Shown: positions 25,509 through 34,543 of the stretch, one piece after another
Layout of the letters: each line of letters starts with the position of its first letter
Numbering within the stretch: position 1 is the first letter of the stretch
Assembly: GCA_030533325.1 (NCBI GenBank)
Contig: JAUNJJ010000001.1
Location: 1 to 64,000, forward strand
Source of the DNA: Oscillospiraceae bacterium
Lineage (GTDB): Bacteria; Bacillota; Clostridia; Oscillospirales; Ruminococcaceae
Reading direction: 5' to 3'
DNA: 64,000 nucleotides
The notes under the pieces: model-generated
Database searches by the model: none
Seen by the model: the letters and a program-made list of their open reading frames with translations, nothing else
What the model was told of the DNA's origin: nothing
Program-made: the position numbers and the translations under genes

Positions 25509-26147
25509 ATGGAAAACAGAACACAAAAGATAACAGCAGCACAGAACAGAAGAGTAAGTTTTGACGTTATACCGGGACATTTTGCGACAAGCAATTCACA
25601 TGTCAGTGCGTATATTGACATGAACGGAATCAAGAGCAGTTTCAGGTCTGCAAAGGAAGCGGCAAAGGAGCTTGCAACCGGTATCTATGGTGTAATACCA
25701 GTTGATACTATTATTTGTCTTGAGGGTACAAAGATGATTGGTGCATTCCTTGCAGAGGAACTTTCAGAGGGACTGCATGGAATTAACAGCGGAAATGAAA
25801 TAATGGTAATCACACCGGAGTTTAACACATACAATCAGATTATACTGCGTGACAATCTCCAGCCTATGGTAAGGGACAAAAATGTTCTCCTGCTTGCTTC
25901 TTCAGTTTCATCAGGAAAAAGCATTGTCCAGGCTGCGGAGTGTCTTGCTTATTACGGCGGAAAACTTATGGCGGCAGCTGCTATATTCAGTGATGTTGAC
26001 AATATAAGAGGACTGAAGATTCATCACATTTTCGGACATGATGATATTCCGGAATACAGCAGCTACAAGCAGGAGGAATGTGCTATGTGCAAAGCCGGAA
26101 AGAAGATTGACGCTATAGTAAACAGTTTCGGATATTCTAAACTTTAA
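25509..26147 (+). CDS. Phosphoribosyltransferase-like protein (OPRT type)
   Basis: 212 residues. The fold resembles orotate phosphoribosyltransferases (MNGIKSSFRSAKEAAKELA; VDTIICLEGTKMIGAFLAEEL). The PRPP-binding loop reads VLLLASSVSSGKS where active enzymes have a pair of acidic residues (V-D-D/E-V-x-T-G), so PRPP catalysis may be altered. It ends with two cysteines (EECAMCKAGKKID). AAAGGGG SD. It is followed after 20 bp by the GH16 gene. Confidence 0.72.
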   Translation: MENRTQKITAAQNRRVSFDVIPGHFATSNSHVSAYIDMNGIKSSFRSAKEAAKELATGIYGVIPVDTIICLEGTKMIGAFLAEELSEGLHGINSGNEIMVITPEFNTYNQIILRDNLQPMVRDKNVLLLASSVSSGKSIVQAAECLAYYGGKLMAAAAIFSDVDNIRGLKIHHIFGHDDIPEYSSYKQEECAMCKAGKKIDAIVNSFGYSKL

Positions 26148-26167
26148 TTCATACAGGAATATAAAAA

Positions 26168-27697
26168 ATGAAAGATCATAATAAAAAAGTATTGCGTTTT
26201 ACCGGTGCATTGCTTGCAGTTCCGGTATTAACCTGCATATCAGTATCACCTTTGAATGAAATTTACTGTAAAAATACTGAAAATATTTTTGCACAGACAG
26301 CTGAAACTGTTGTGATAAAATCCATGACACCAACACAGGGACCAGTAGTCAGTGCTGATATTACAGGTGGTTCCGGATTTACATTTCCGGTTTTCAACGG
26401 TGATGAATCAGTAAAATTTGAAAATGTAGCCGATGATATCAGACTGTTTATAAGGACTGATGAAAAATCAGAATGGGTAAGCATAGACAACAATGCAGAC
26501 AGCGGCTGGATATATGACAGTAACTTTGGACATTTCTGGGATGGACCGGGCGGCTTCTGGTTCCATGTAAATCAGACAACTTTCGTTCGTCTTCAGTCAG
26601 CAGCTAACCCTGACGTTCATCTGGATTATACCATTGTCTTTGAACGTAGTGCAGATTATGACCGGATTGAAACGGGGACTTCTGAAAGTCCGGAGCTGAG
26701 CGGGTGGAATCTTATCTGGAATGATGAATTTTCGGAAGACGTGATTGACCGTTCAAAGTGGACAAATGAAACCGGATACTATCTTACTGATGATCCAAAC
26801 ACATGGGGTTGGGGAAACAATGAACTTGAGCATTATACAGACAGTGAGAAAAATACATTTGCCTGTGACGGAAAACTCAATATAAGAATTCTCAATGAGC
26901 CCAAAACATTTGAGCAGGATCCGGGAAGGGAAGCACCTTACTCATCCGGTAAGCTCATTTCAAAAGATAAATTCAGTTTCAGGTACGGACGCATAGATTT
27001 TTGCGCAAAACTTCCGACAGGAACAGGTATATGGCCGGCACTCTGGATGCTCCCGAATGACAGTATTTACGGTACATGGGCAGCCTCCGGTGAAATAGAC
27101 GTAATGGAATCCAAGGGCCGCATCAACAATACTGTTTACGGAACAATCCACTACGGCGGAAGCTGGCCTGCAAATGCATATACGGGAAATCAGTACACGT
27201 TCAAAGACGGAAAAACATATGATGACGGATTTCATATATACAGCTGCATCTGGGAAAAAGAAAAGATACGCTGGTATGTTGACGGCGAATGTTTTTCTGT
27301 TGTGCCGTACACGAACTGGTATTCGGCAGCAGCGGAGGAAAACCCGTATGCTCCTTTTGACGAAGAGTTTTATATCATAATGAACCTTGCAGCGGGAGGA
27401 AATTTTGACGGGGGAAGAGTCCCTGACGCTTCATCTGTGCCATGTGAAATGCAGGTCGACTATGTTCGTGTATATCAGGCCGAAGGTGATTCGACAGGTT
27501 CATTTACTGACAACTCCGGTAATGTTCCTTCTGAACCGGAAATCATAGACGCAGCATTTGCATTAAAACTTCAGAAATATTTTTTTGGTACTGAAAGTTA
27601 CAGAAAGGCGTTTGACTTTGACGGGAACGGAAAAGTGGATATAACTGATATGATAAAAGTTAAATCAACTCTCATTGGCATTACTGATGCAAAATAA
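26168..27697 (+). CDS. Glycoside hydrolase family 16 beta-glucanase with dockerin
   Basis: 509 residues. A signal peptide (about 1-42) is followed by a domain of about 110 residues with many aromatics (GHFWDGPGGFWFHVNQTTFV), perhaps carbohydrate-binding. The GH16 catalytic domain spans about 178-440, with the nucleophile/acid motif GEIDVMES (Glu309, Asp311, Glu314) and the WNDEFS and YVRVYQ borders, as in laminarinases and lichenases. The C-terminus (about 455-505) has a dockerin-like calcium loop DFDGNGKVDITDMIKVKSTL; the first loop is degenerate. Secreted for beta-1,3 or beta-1,3-1,4-glucan breakdown and probably cellulosome-attached. Confidence 0.92.
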   Translation: MKDHNKKVLRFTGALLAVPVLTCISVSPLNEIYCKNTENIFAQTAETVVIKSMTPTQGPVVSADITGGSGFTFPVFNGDESVKFENVADDIRLFIRTDEKSEWVSIDNNADSGWIYDSNFGHFWDGPGGFWFHVNQTTFVRLQSAANPDVHLDYTIVFERSADYDRIETGTSESPELSGWNLIWNDEFSEDVIDRSKWTNETGYYLTDDPNTWGWGNNELEHYTDSEKNTFACDGKLNIRILNEPKTFEQDPGREAPYSSGKLISKDKFSFRYGRIDFCAKLPTGTGIWPALWMLPNDSIYGTWAASGEIDVMESKGRINNTVYGTIHYGGSWPANAYTGNQYTFKDGKTYDDGFHIYSCIWEKEKIRWYVDGECFSVVPYTNWYSAAAEENPYAPFDEEFYIIMNLAAGGNFDGGRVPDASSVPCEMQVDYVRVYQAEGDSTGSFTDNSGNVPSEPEIIDAAFALKLQKYFFGTESYRKAFDFDGNGKVDITDMIKVKSTLIGITDAK

Positions 27698-27739
27698 ATA
27701 CAATATCTGATGTACGCATGATAACCAGTATATCCGGAT

Positions 27740-27786
27740 AAAAAAAGTTCAGCCTGACCTTTTGGGGTCGGGCTGAACCTTTTTGA
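27740..27786. terminator. Terminator after the GH16 gene
   Basis: AAAAAGTTCAGCC(TG)ACC / GGTCGGGCTGAAC then CTTTTT. A near copy lies at 31890, and both are followed by the same TTACAG-CATTCAG tail. Confidence 0.85.
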
Positions 27787-27868
27787 AATTACAGGCATTC
27801 AGGAATTTTTTGTTTTTTCACTATACCTGACATGAGCAGTTTCAACTTAACTGCGATTTGCACACTTT

Positions 27869-28184
27869 ATTGATGTGCTCGCAAACAGCGAATTTACTCT
27901 GGTGTGTTCGGCTCTTCTGTCAGTTAATATTAAGCAGCATATCTGCATACTTCTGAAAATCATGAGGGTTTATTCCAATGTTTTTCATAGCATCTTCGGC
28001 GGACATGTGTGCGTTTTTCATAAGGTTTCTGATGAATGTGATTTTTTCTTCTTCAGCATTTTTTCTCGCTTCCGCAGCTTCGGCCTTTGCGTTTTTAGCT
28101 TCGGCTTCTGCGTCTCTGGCTTTAGCTTCCGCACGTTCAGCTCTTTCGCGTTCCTCTTCAGCTTCGCGTTTACAGTCATCAAGG
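27869..28184 (-). pseudogene. Truncated copy of Rpn C-terminal module
   Basis: About 315 bp nearly identical to 32233-32548. On the minus strand it encodes the Ala/Glu/Arg coiled coil and the end FIRNLMKNAHMSAEDAMKN... of the intact small gene at 32276-32647. The start codon and the first about 40 residues are missing. It ends abruptly at CGTTTACAGTCATCAAGG. Confidence 0.8.
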
Positions 28185-28317
28185 AATTAAACAGGACAAG
28201 CTGGAAAAAGCACTTTCTGTCGTCAGTGAGCAGTATTATGTATTAAAGTCTATGTCAGAAATTTTTTACAGTATGCACCTTATTGATATGACAAATCGTT
28301 CTTCGTTAACCACTTGA
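28183..28317 (+). pseudogene. C-terminal remnant of an unknown gene
   Basis: An open frame without start reads GIKQDKLEKALSVVSEQYYV and continues to TGA at 28317. It is helical and protein-like and joins directly to the Rpn scrap, so it is a probable recombination junction. Confidence 0.35.
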
Positions 28318-28342
28318 CAATTTTCTGAATCGGTAGTATAAT
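28314..28342 (+). promoter_or_regulatory. Perfect consensus promoter
   Basis: TTGACA (28314-28319), 17-bp spacer, TATAAT (28337-28342), 48 bp before the 28390 start. Confidence 0.85.
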
Positions 28343-28358
28343 AATATCAGAAACATAT

Positions 28359-28376
28359 TTGGTTATTAATAACCAA
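28359..28376. promoter_or_regulatory. 18-bp perfect palindrome, probable operator
   Basis: TTGGTTATTAATAACCAA lies about 10 bp after the expected transcription start and before the SD (GAGAGAGGGTGG). A repressor bound there would block the strong promoter. Confidence 0.7.
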
Positions 28377-28389
28377 GAGAGAGGGTGGT

Positions 28390-30012
28390 ATGTTGTATTT
28401 ATCTGAAATAAAAAATGTTTATTACATGACGGCGAGAAATTTCATCGTTTCCAGATTGAAAAACAAGGTAAGCGATGCGGAGAAAGCGATGATTACGGTT
28501 TCGTATCTGGCGTTTAATATGAAGGTGTGCGGCAGGTATGATATTCTGTCGTATGATACTGAAAAAATCTGCGGCAGTGTTTCCGATGAGATTTTTCAGA
28601 CTGCCTGTGAAGCTTCGGACTTATTTTCTGACAGTCAGCTTGCAGCCCTGCTTTTGTTTTACAGATTTGATTATTCCGTGCCGTTCGGAATCACTGCATT
28701 AATGCTAAGTGAACTGAAGTATAAGAAGCATGACAGTATTCTTAACATCTTCTGCGGGGACCTTTCGGCAGTGGTTGACAGTATTCTGATTAACCCGGAT
28801 ATTCATGAGATAACTGCATGTGATACAGTGATTTCCGGTATTGCAAAAATGAGGGCTGATGTGCTGAATAATTATTTTTTTCAGAAAATAAACTGCTGCA
28901 GTACCGGAGAAGTTAATACAAAATTCAGTAAGATATTCTCCTGTATTCTGCTCAGTGACCGCCCGTATATCCGGATAAGACCACAGGTAAAGTACGATAA
29001 ATATCCCTTTGATATGAAGAATATTTCATATGAGTGGCTTGCAAATATCACTGCCGGAAGTTTTCTCAGCGATGACGGAAAGATTGTAATGCTGACTAAT
29101 ACCGGAGCTGTTTCAAATATTAACGAAGAAAGAATAAGAGAATATTTTATCAGAAACGGACTTGTAAAAAAAGTGACTGCTCTTCCGGAAAAACTGCTTG
29201 GATATACAGCTATCCGAACCTTGATGATATTATTCAGCAGGAATAATAAAAATATTGAATTTGCTGATGCACATAAATATTTTACTTCCGGGCGAAGAAT
29301 GAACTGTATCGAAGAAAAGAATATTTCAGAGATAAATTCTGCTGATTCGGTAACACTGAGTATCAGAAAAAATGATTTTTCAGAAAATCATTTTTCACTT
29401 GATCCGGCTGCTTATCTGAAAAAAGCTGAACCCGTGACAAATTCCGTTCCGTTTATTTCAGTTATAAAAAATATTACAAGAGGAATTCAGCTGAACGCAA
29501 ATGAACTTGATGAACTTGAAACAGACGGGACGCGCAGACGCGGAGTAAGGTACCTCAGGATTTCAGACATTCGGCACTGCCTGATAAATGACAATTTGCC
29601 GGTGTTAAGCAGACTGCCTGAAGGTGCGGAAAAATATCTCGCACACAATGGTGACCTGATAATTTCAAAAACGGGGAATCCGGCGAAAACAGCTGTTGCG
29701 GATGAGGAAAGCGAAGGAATTCTGATTACCGGAAATATGTATCTGATCAGACCTGATAATGAAAAGGCTAATCCGTATTTCATTCAGGCATATTTAAACA
29801 GTGAAGCCGGGAATGAACAGATTATGCGTATAAGCGGAGGCTCTACGATATCCACCATTTCTCTGGCTGCTCTGAAAAATATGATGATTCCGTTTCCGGA
29901 GAAAGAGAAACAGAATGAAATCGCTGAGAGATTCCGGTTGAAGCTTAATGAAATAAAAGACCTTTCAGAAAGACTTGAAAAGGCTGAAGGAGAATTGAAA
30001 AATATTATGTAA
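28390..30012 (+). CDS. Degenerate N6-methylase fused to HsdS-like specificity domain
   Basis: 540 residues. Residues about 1-330 resemble an N-6 DNA methylase (HsdM) scaffold: KKHDSILNIFCGDLSAVVDS stands where the SAM-binding DPACGSG motif should be, and no NPPF/Y catalytic motif is found (LLSDRPYIRIRP instead). Residues about 350-540 look like a type I S-subunit target-recognition half: RYLRISDIRH, GDLIISKTGNPAKTAVAD, SGGSTISTISLAALKNMMIPFP and a closing coiled coil. Methyl transfer is therefore doubtful, and sequence recognition is the likely role. It is followed after 13 bp by a ClpX-like ATPase gene. Confidence 0.72.
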   Translation: MLYLSEIKNVYYMTARNFIVSRLKNKVSDAEKAMITVSYLAFNMKVCGRYDILSYDTEKICGSVSDEIFQTACEASDLFSDSQLAALLLFYRFDYSVPFGITALMLSELKYKKHDSILNIFCGDLSAVVDSILINPDIHEITACDTVISGIAKMRADVLNNYFFQKINCCSTGEVNTKFSKIFSCILLSDRPYIRIRPQVKYDKYPFDMKNISYEWLANITAGSFLSDDGKIVMLTNTGAVSNINEERIREYFIRNGLVKKVTALPEKLLGYTAIRTLMILFSRNNKNIEFADAHKYFTSGRRMNCIEEKNISEINSADSVTLSIRKNDFSENHFSLDPAAYLKKAEPVTNSVPFISVIKNITRGIQLNANELDELETDGTRRRGVRYLRISDIRHCLINDNLPVLSRLPEGAEKYLAHNGDLIISKTGNPAKTAVADEESEGILITGNMYLIRPDNEKANPYFIQAYLNSEAGNEQIMRISGGSTISTISLAALKNMMIPFPEKEKQNEIAERFRLKLNEIKDLSERLEKAEGELKNIM

Positions 30013-30025
30013 AGGGGAAGTGGCT

Positions 30026-31621
30026 ATGCTTGATTTTTTATTTGACGGTGTTCCGACACTCTGCTGCAGATGCGGAGAGAAATTTCGTGAAAGTCAGAAA
30101 CTAAAAAGAGTCTCAATAGATGATGATAATATTTACTGTGAAGAATGTGTTCCGCTGTCATTTTTCAGCACTTCAGAAATTGACTATGTTTTTCTGGACG
30201 GAGAACCAAAGGTATTTCTTGACAGCCTTGATTCTCTGCAGTTTGATAACGGTTTGTATGAAATAGAATTTGCAGGAGCCAGACCGGCTGTTTACAGAGT
30301 GCGTAACCGGAGAAAAAATACTTATGAATTTATAAAAGAGTGCAAGCCTTTCAACTATGTTGTTGAAATAACAGATGAAGAAATCGTGGTGTGTTTTCCG
30401 AGGGGAGAGCATACTTTTGCTGACCGTGATGAAGGAATATTTTATGAGTGCAGCAGACTGGAAAAATACTTTGGAAAGTGTAAATTTATAAGTCTGGGAT
30501 TTCCGAAAAAGGATATTAATCCTGAATACTATAAGGGTGAATGTCTTGATTACAGGCTTGACAGAGCTGTACAGGAGATAGTTACAACAAAAAAACTAAA
30601 GAGTTCACAGAAGAAAACTTTCAGCCGGGAAAAAGAACAGGAAACCGCAAAGAAGGCTTCTGCTTTTCTTGATTTCTGTCAGAAGAGAATAATCGGTCAG
30701 GACAGTGAACTGAAAAAAGCTGCATTTATGATTATGGAGTATGTAAGAAAAGTTCAGGCAGGAGAGAAGTTTGACGTACAGAACTGGCTGCTTACTGCTC
30801 CGAGCGGCTCGGGCAAAACTGAATTTTTCAGGTGTGTGCGTGATTACTTTGCTCTGAAAAAAATAGATATACCGGTAATTATTTATGATCTGAGCCAGCT
30901 GACACCGAGTGGTTACAAAGGCAAAAACGCAGCGGATATACTTGTTAAAATAACAGAAAGCAGTCCGGACGGAACCTGTATCTGTTTCCTTGATGAAGCT
31001 GACAAAAAATTCTATCCGGATACAAACGGAGGAGACAGTGATTTTAATTTAGCAGCACAGGACGGAATTCTGGCACTTATTGAGGGAAAGGAAGAAGCTG
31101 TCGGCAAGAAAAAGATTGACACTTCAAAGACTATGTTTGTGTTCCTGGGTGCATTTCAGTATATTCGTGATGATAAAATCAGAAAAAATGGAAAAGCAGA
31201 GATTCGCGGAATCGGTTTTAACGTCACAGAAAAAACCAGTACAAAAAACATTACAGAAACATTATACGAGCCTCTGACAATTGACGATTTGATAAAATAC
31301 GGACTTACCGAACAGCTTGCCGGACGTATATCAAGGGTGGTAAATTTCAGACAGATTAAGTCCGAAGAAATGAGAAAGCTGATTAAATGCAAAGTCACCG
31401 AAATTTCCAGAAAGGAAAAGATAAAAATTTCCATAACTGAAAAAGCAGTTGACGAATTTATGAACATAGCATACACCAACATGGGAATAAGGGCGATTAT
31501 AAACAGGATTAATGAACTTGTTTATGATGCGATAACAGAATCATATTTCAGTGTTCCTGTTGACAAAGAGAGCAGTGTAATAATAATTTCTTCAGTAAAT
31601 GAAGCTAAGCTTGCGATGTAA
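30026..31621 (+). CDS. ClpX-like AAA+ ATPase with N-terminal zinc finger
   Basis: 531 residues from the ATG at 30026 (AAAGGGGAAG SD); a GTG at 30020 sits inside the SD. Cys13/Cys16 and Cys38/Cys41 (CRCGEKF ... CEEC) form a ClpX-like zinc-binding finger. An unknown region of about 150 residues follows. The AAA+ core has Walker A APSGSGKT (258-265), Walker B CFLDEADKK (Asp323, Glu324), a sensor segment FVFLGAFQ, and the C-terminal lid NMGIRAIINRINELVYDA. Co-transcribed with the methylase/HsdS-like gene. It does not look like housekeeping ClpX: the finger spacing is wider, and I see no clear IGF-type ClpP loop. Confidence 0.8.
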   Translation: MLDFLFDGVPTLCCRCGEKFRESQKLKRVSIDDDNIYCEECVPLSFFSTSEIDYVFLDGEPKVFLDSLDSLQFDNGLYEIEFAGARPAVYRVRNRRKNTYEFIKECKPFNYVVEITDEEIVVCFPRGEHTFADRDEGIFYECSRLEKYFGKCKFISLGFPKKDINPEYYKGECLDYRLDRAVQEIVTTKKLKSSQKKTFSREKEQETAKKASAFLDFCQKRIIGQDSELKKAAFMIMEYVRKVQAGEKFDVQNWLLTAPSGSGKTEFFRCVRDYFALKKIDIPVIIYDLSQLTPSGYKGKNAADILVKITESSPDGTCICFLDEADKKFYPDTNGGDSDFNLAAQDGILALIEGKEEAVGKKKIDTSKTMFVFLGAFQYIRDDKIRKNGKAEIRGIGFNVTEKTSTKNITETLYEPLTIDDLIKYGLTEQLAGRISRVVNFRQIKSEEMRKLIKCKVTEISRKEKIKISITEKAVDEFMNIAYTNMGIRAIINRINELVYDAITESYFSVPVDKESSVIIISSVNEAKLAM

Positions 31622-31649
31622 CAACACATGAAAATACAGATTAATATGA

Positions 31650-31681
31650 AAGCCGGTTCTGAAAAGAGCCGGTTTTTTATA
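31650..31681 (+). terminator. Terminator of the two-gene unit
   Basis: GCCGGTTCT / AGAGCCGG stem, then TTTTTTAT. Confidence 0.8.
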
Positions 31682-31704
31682 CAAAAAAATTGAGTTTCTT
31701 TGAA

Positions 31705-31836
31705 ATGATGATTTCTTCATCATCTGTTTCTGAACTCAGAGAACTTTCGGAAGATGAACTCTCCACCCTGAAAAAATATGCAGAATTAGGTATGCTTTCA
31801 GAAAAGGCATTAAAAAAACTCAATAAGGTGAAGTGA
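31705..31836 (+). other. 43-residue open frame, possible remnant
   Basis: ATG to TGA gives a helical acidic peptide (SELRELSEDELSTLKKYAEL...). There is no SD, and it lies between two terminators; it may be the tail of a lost gene. Confidence 0.3.
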
Positions 31837-31889
31837 TTGTTTTCAGTAAAAGTGAGAACGAATGTTCAATGCAATTATCGAATAAATAA

Positions 31890-31932
31890 AAAAGTTCAGT
31901 CTGACCTTTGCGGTCGGGCTGAACTTTTTTTT
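31890..31932. terminator. Terminator, near copy of 27740
   Basis: AAAAAGTTCAGTCTGACC / GGTCGGGCTGAACTTTTTT. Confidence 0.8.
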
Positions 31933-32022
31933 AATTTACAGACATTCAGATTCTATGAAGCATTTAAGCTCTGTTAGCCATTGCGGGAGAACGTTCCCTC
32001 TGTATGATTATTTGAAACTTAT

Positions 32023-32193
32023 CTATATAATCTCATATTCGAGATTTTCCCATTTGAGATTAGTACCTATGTCAGTGCCGAACGGCAGAAGAGCAAGGGC
32101 GATGAGAATTGTATCGTCCGTACTGATATCCGTTCTTTTCAGTGTTGCGTAGTCGCCGTCTATTTTTATAACTTCATAATAATATGGTCCCAT
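32023..32193 (-). CDS. Small conserved-looking protein, 56 residues
   Basis: ATG at 32193 behind an excellent SD (AACGGAGGTAAAA). The product starts MGPYYYEVIKIDGDYATLKR and ends LKWENLEYEII, with an SH3-like pattern of short strands. It lies just downstream of the Rpn C-terminal module gene on the same strand and upstream of the terminator at 31890. Function unknown. Confidence 0.6.
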   Translation of the reverse strand: MGPYYYEVIKIDGDYATLKRTDISTDDTILIALALLPFGTDIGTNLKWENLEYEII

Positions 32194-32275
32194 GTTTTTT
32201 TACCTCCGTTTGGCTGTTATGTTTATTGATATGCTCGCAAACAGCGAATTTACTCTGGTGTGTTCGGCTCTTCTG

Positions 32276-32647
32276 TCAGTTAATATTAAGCAGCATATCT
32301 GCATACTTCTGAAAATCATGAGGGTTTATTCCAATGTTTTTCATAGCATCTTCGGCGGACATGTGTGCGTTTTTCATAAGGTTTCTGATGAATGTGATTT
32401 TTTCTTCTTCAGCATTTTTTCTCGCTTCCGCAGCTTCGGCCTTTGCGTTTTTAGCTTCGGCTTCTGCGTCTCTGGCTTTAGCTTCCGCACGTTCAGCTCT
32501 TTCGCGTTCCTCTTCAGCTTCGCGTCTGCAGTCATAAAGAAATTTCTGTTTATTAAATTCAGTAATACACATACGTTTCACCTCCGCACGGTTGTTCGCC
32601 GAATCTGCGGAATCGTTCCTTTCCTTCTTTTTTGATTTGTTGTTCAT
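32276..32647 (-). CDS. Short Rpn-type C-terminal module protein
   Basis: 123 residues from the ATG at 32647 (AAAGGAG SD). It has a basic N-terminus (MNNKSKKKERND), then CITEFNKQKFLYDCRREA, an Ala/Glu/Arg coiled coil of about 50 residues, and the ending KNAHMSAEDAMKNIGINPHD typical of Rpn/PDDEXK_2 proteins. The nuclease domain is absent, so it is an internally deleted or stand-alone C-terminal piece. A truncated copy lies at 27869-28184. Confidence 0.65.
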   Translation of the reverse strand: MNNKSKKKERNDSADSANNRAEVKRMCITEFNKQKFLYDCRREAEEERERAERAEAKARDAEAEAKNAKAEAAEARKNAEEEKITFIRNLMKNAHMSAEDAMKNIGINPHDFQKYADMLLNIN

Positions 32648-32945
32648 TATAGAATCTCCTTTAATTATTATATCACTAACCTGAAATATTAGCAACTGAA
32701 TTCATCATACCATATTTATACAGGAAAGTCAATAAAAATTCTCAAAAATGTAATAAAAAAGAAAATACGATATATGTATCATAAATGTCCAAAAAATACA
32801 ATTGATATAATCGAAGAAAAGAATGGTGGTTAATGGCTGATTTGGTTAGCGGGTTTGTACAAATCTGCAGGCAGTAAATTGTGACACTACACAAAGTTTT
32901 GCAGCTGTGTCGAAAAACAGGTTTCAGATATGCTATGATGAAAAT

Positions 32946-32982
32946 ACCCCGGCGATGACCTTTATGTATTGCCGGGGTATAG
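32946..32982. terminator. CCCCGGCA-type terminator, copy 1
   Basis: TACCCCGGC / GCCGGGGTA stem, downstream of the AAA_14 gene. Related hairpins occur at 37228 and 40194. The stretch 32648-32945 holds no gene that I can see. Confidence 0.8.
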
Positions 32983-32990
32983 TAGTGTTT

Positions 32991-34307
32991 TTACAGGTAA
33001 TTCTCAATATTCCAGAGTAAGTAAAGAGGAAGACTGATGGTTCTGGTATTTTCGCACATGTTTTCTGCTATGTTTTTAAGTGAAATTCTGAATCCTGTTT
33101 CCGGATTTGTTTTTTTACAGAACTGTCTGTAACTTTTTGCACGTGTATTATCCGCAGCCTTTACTTCCAGTGGGATAACTTTTTCATTTTTTTCATAAAT
33201 AAAGTCAAGTTCTGCTGTATTTCCTGATCTCCAGAAATATGGTGAAAGATTCATTTTCAGGAGCTCTGTAAAAACATAATTTTCAGTTATTGCACCTTTA
33301 AATTCTTTGTACAGATTATTTCCTTCAAGTATTGTTCTGCTGCTGATACCGGATTTTTTACGAAGCAGACCTATGTCAGACATATATACCTTAAAGTAAG
33401 CAGCATCTGCATTTGAAATAAGCGGGATATTTGGATTGCTTACCAGATGAAGACTTTCCACAAGTCCGGAATCCCTGAGCCACTGCAGGGCATCTTCGAG
33501 TTCCGCGGAGCGTTTTCCTTCCTTAACATGAGAAAACATAAATTTATTATTTTCCTTCGCAAGCTGAACAGGGACAGAATCCCAGATCCAGCGTATTTTC
33601 GGTATTTCTGTTACCGGTGCATGTTTTGAAAAGTCATCAGCATAGTCTGAGAGGATTTCTTCCTGTATTTCCTCCACAGCTGAAAAGTCTCTGGATGTAG
33701 CCCATTCAAGAACAGCTTCCGGCATACCGCCTACGATAAAATATTCCTTCAGCAGTTTTGTCATAGGTACGTGGTATAAATCCGGTATCTCTCTGTCTGT
33801 GCTCCAGCCGCTGAGAATACTGATATAATTTTCATAACCGCATGCAATGACAAATTCTCTGAAACTCATAGGGTATAGGGTCATGCGGTTGATTTTACCG
33901 ACAGGAAAAGAAATATTGTTTGCTTTGACTGCAACACCAAGGAGAGAACCGGCACATATAACGTGCAGATTTCTTATATTTTCGCAGAAATATTTTAAAG
34001 ATGTAATTGCTTTTGGACATTCCTGTATTTCGTCAAAAAATAAAAGCGTTTTTTCGGGAGTGATTTTTTGTCCTGTTACAGTTTCAATTTCCTGAAGTAT
34101 TCTGTTTATGTCATAATCATAATCAAATATTCCCGAAAATGCAGAACTGGATTCAAAGTTTATATAAACCAGATTATCAAAATATGTTTCCCCGAATTCT
34201 TTTATTATATAAGTCTTTCCGCATTGTCTGACACCACTGACAAGCAATGGTTTTCTGCGTTTGCTGTCTCTCCAGATTTTCAGTTTTTCAGTTATTTCCC
34301 TGTACAT
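32991..34307 (-). CDS. AAA_14/DUF4143 ATP-binding protein
   Basis: 438 residues from the ATG at 34307, which has GAGGTGA as SD; the longer frame to 34379 crosses the upstream repeats. The AAA_14 domain has Walker A SGVRQCGKTYII and Walker B TLLFFDEIQECP. DUF4143 follows (MTLYPMSFREFV, EYFIVGGMPEAV), with the PD-(D/E)XK-like end LSPYFWRSGNTAELDFIYEKNEKVIPLEVKAA. The family is common in gut anaerobes on mobile islands; its role is not settled. A broken second copy starts near 41031. Confidence 0.88.
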   Translation of the reverse strand: MYREITEKLKIWRDSKRRKPLLVSGVRQCGKTYIIKEFGETYFDNLVYINFESSSAFSGIFDYDYDINRILQEIETVTGQKITPEKTLLFFDEIQECPKAITSLKYFCENIRNLHVICAGSLLGVAVKANNISFPVGKINRMTLYPMSFREFVIACGYENYISILSGWSTDREIPDLYHVPMTKLLKEYFIVGGMPEAVLEWATSRDFSAVEEIQEEILSDYADDFSKHAPVTEIPKIRWIWDSVPVQLAKENNKFMFSHVKEGKRSAELEDALQWLRDSGLVESLHLVSNPNIPLISNADAAYFKVYMSDIGLLRKKSGISSRTILEGNNLYKEFKGAITENYVFTELLKMNLSPYFWRSGNTAELDFIYEKNEKVIPLEVKAADNTRAKSYRQFCKKTNPETGFRISLKNIAENMCENTRTISLPLYLLWNIENYL

Positions 34308-34326
34308 GAAAGTCACCTCATTTGCG

Positions 34327-34378
34327 TTTTTCATATGAACTTTGCAATTATTATAACATTTTTCATATGAACTTTGCA
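34327..34378. repeat. Direct repeats in the AAA_14 promoter region
   Basis: TTTTTCATATGAACTTTGCAA occurs twice, 30 bp apart, and related TTTTTCATATGTAC-CTGCAAG copies occur at about 37297 and 41048. A regulator-binding repeat is inferred. Confidence 0.6.
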
Positions 34379-34543
34379 AGTGGGCGAAAAAATAAATACA
34401 GTGAGCATTCTTTTTACTGCGGAATATATTATAACCGAATCAGTTCCATACAGCAGAATTTACAAATATCCGGGGAATAATTGTGGATTTATACAAAATA
34501 AAAAATAAGTGTTACGGAATACATATGAAAGGGTACTTAATAA

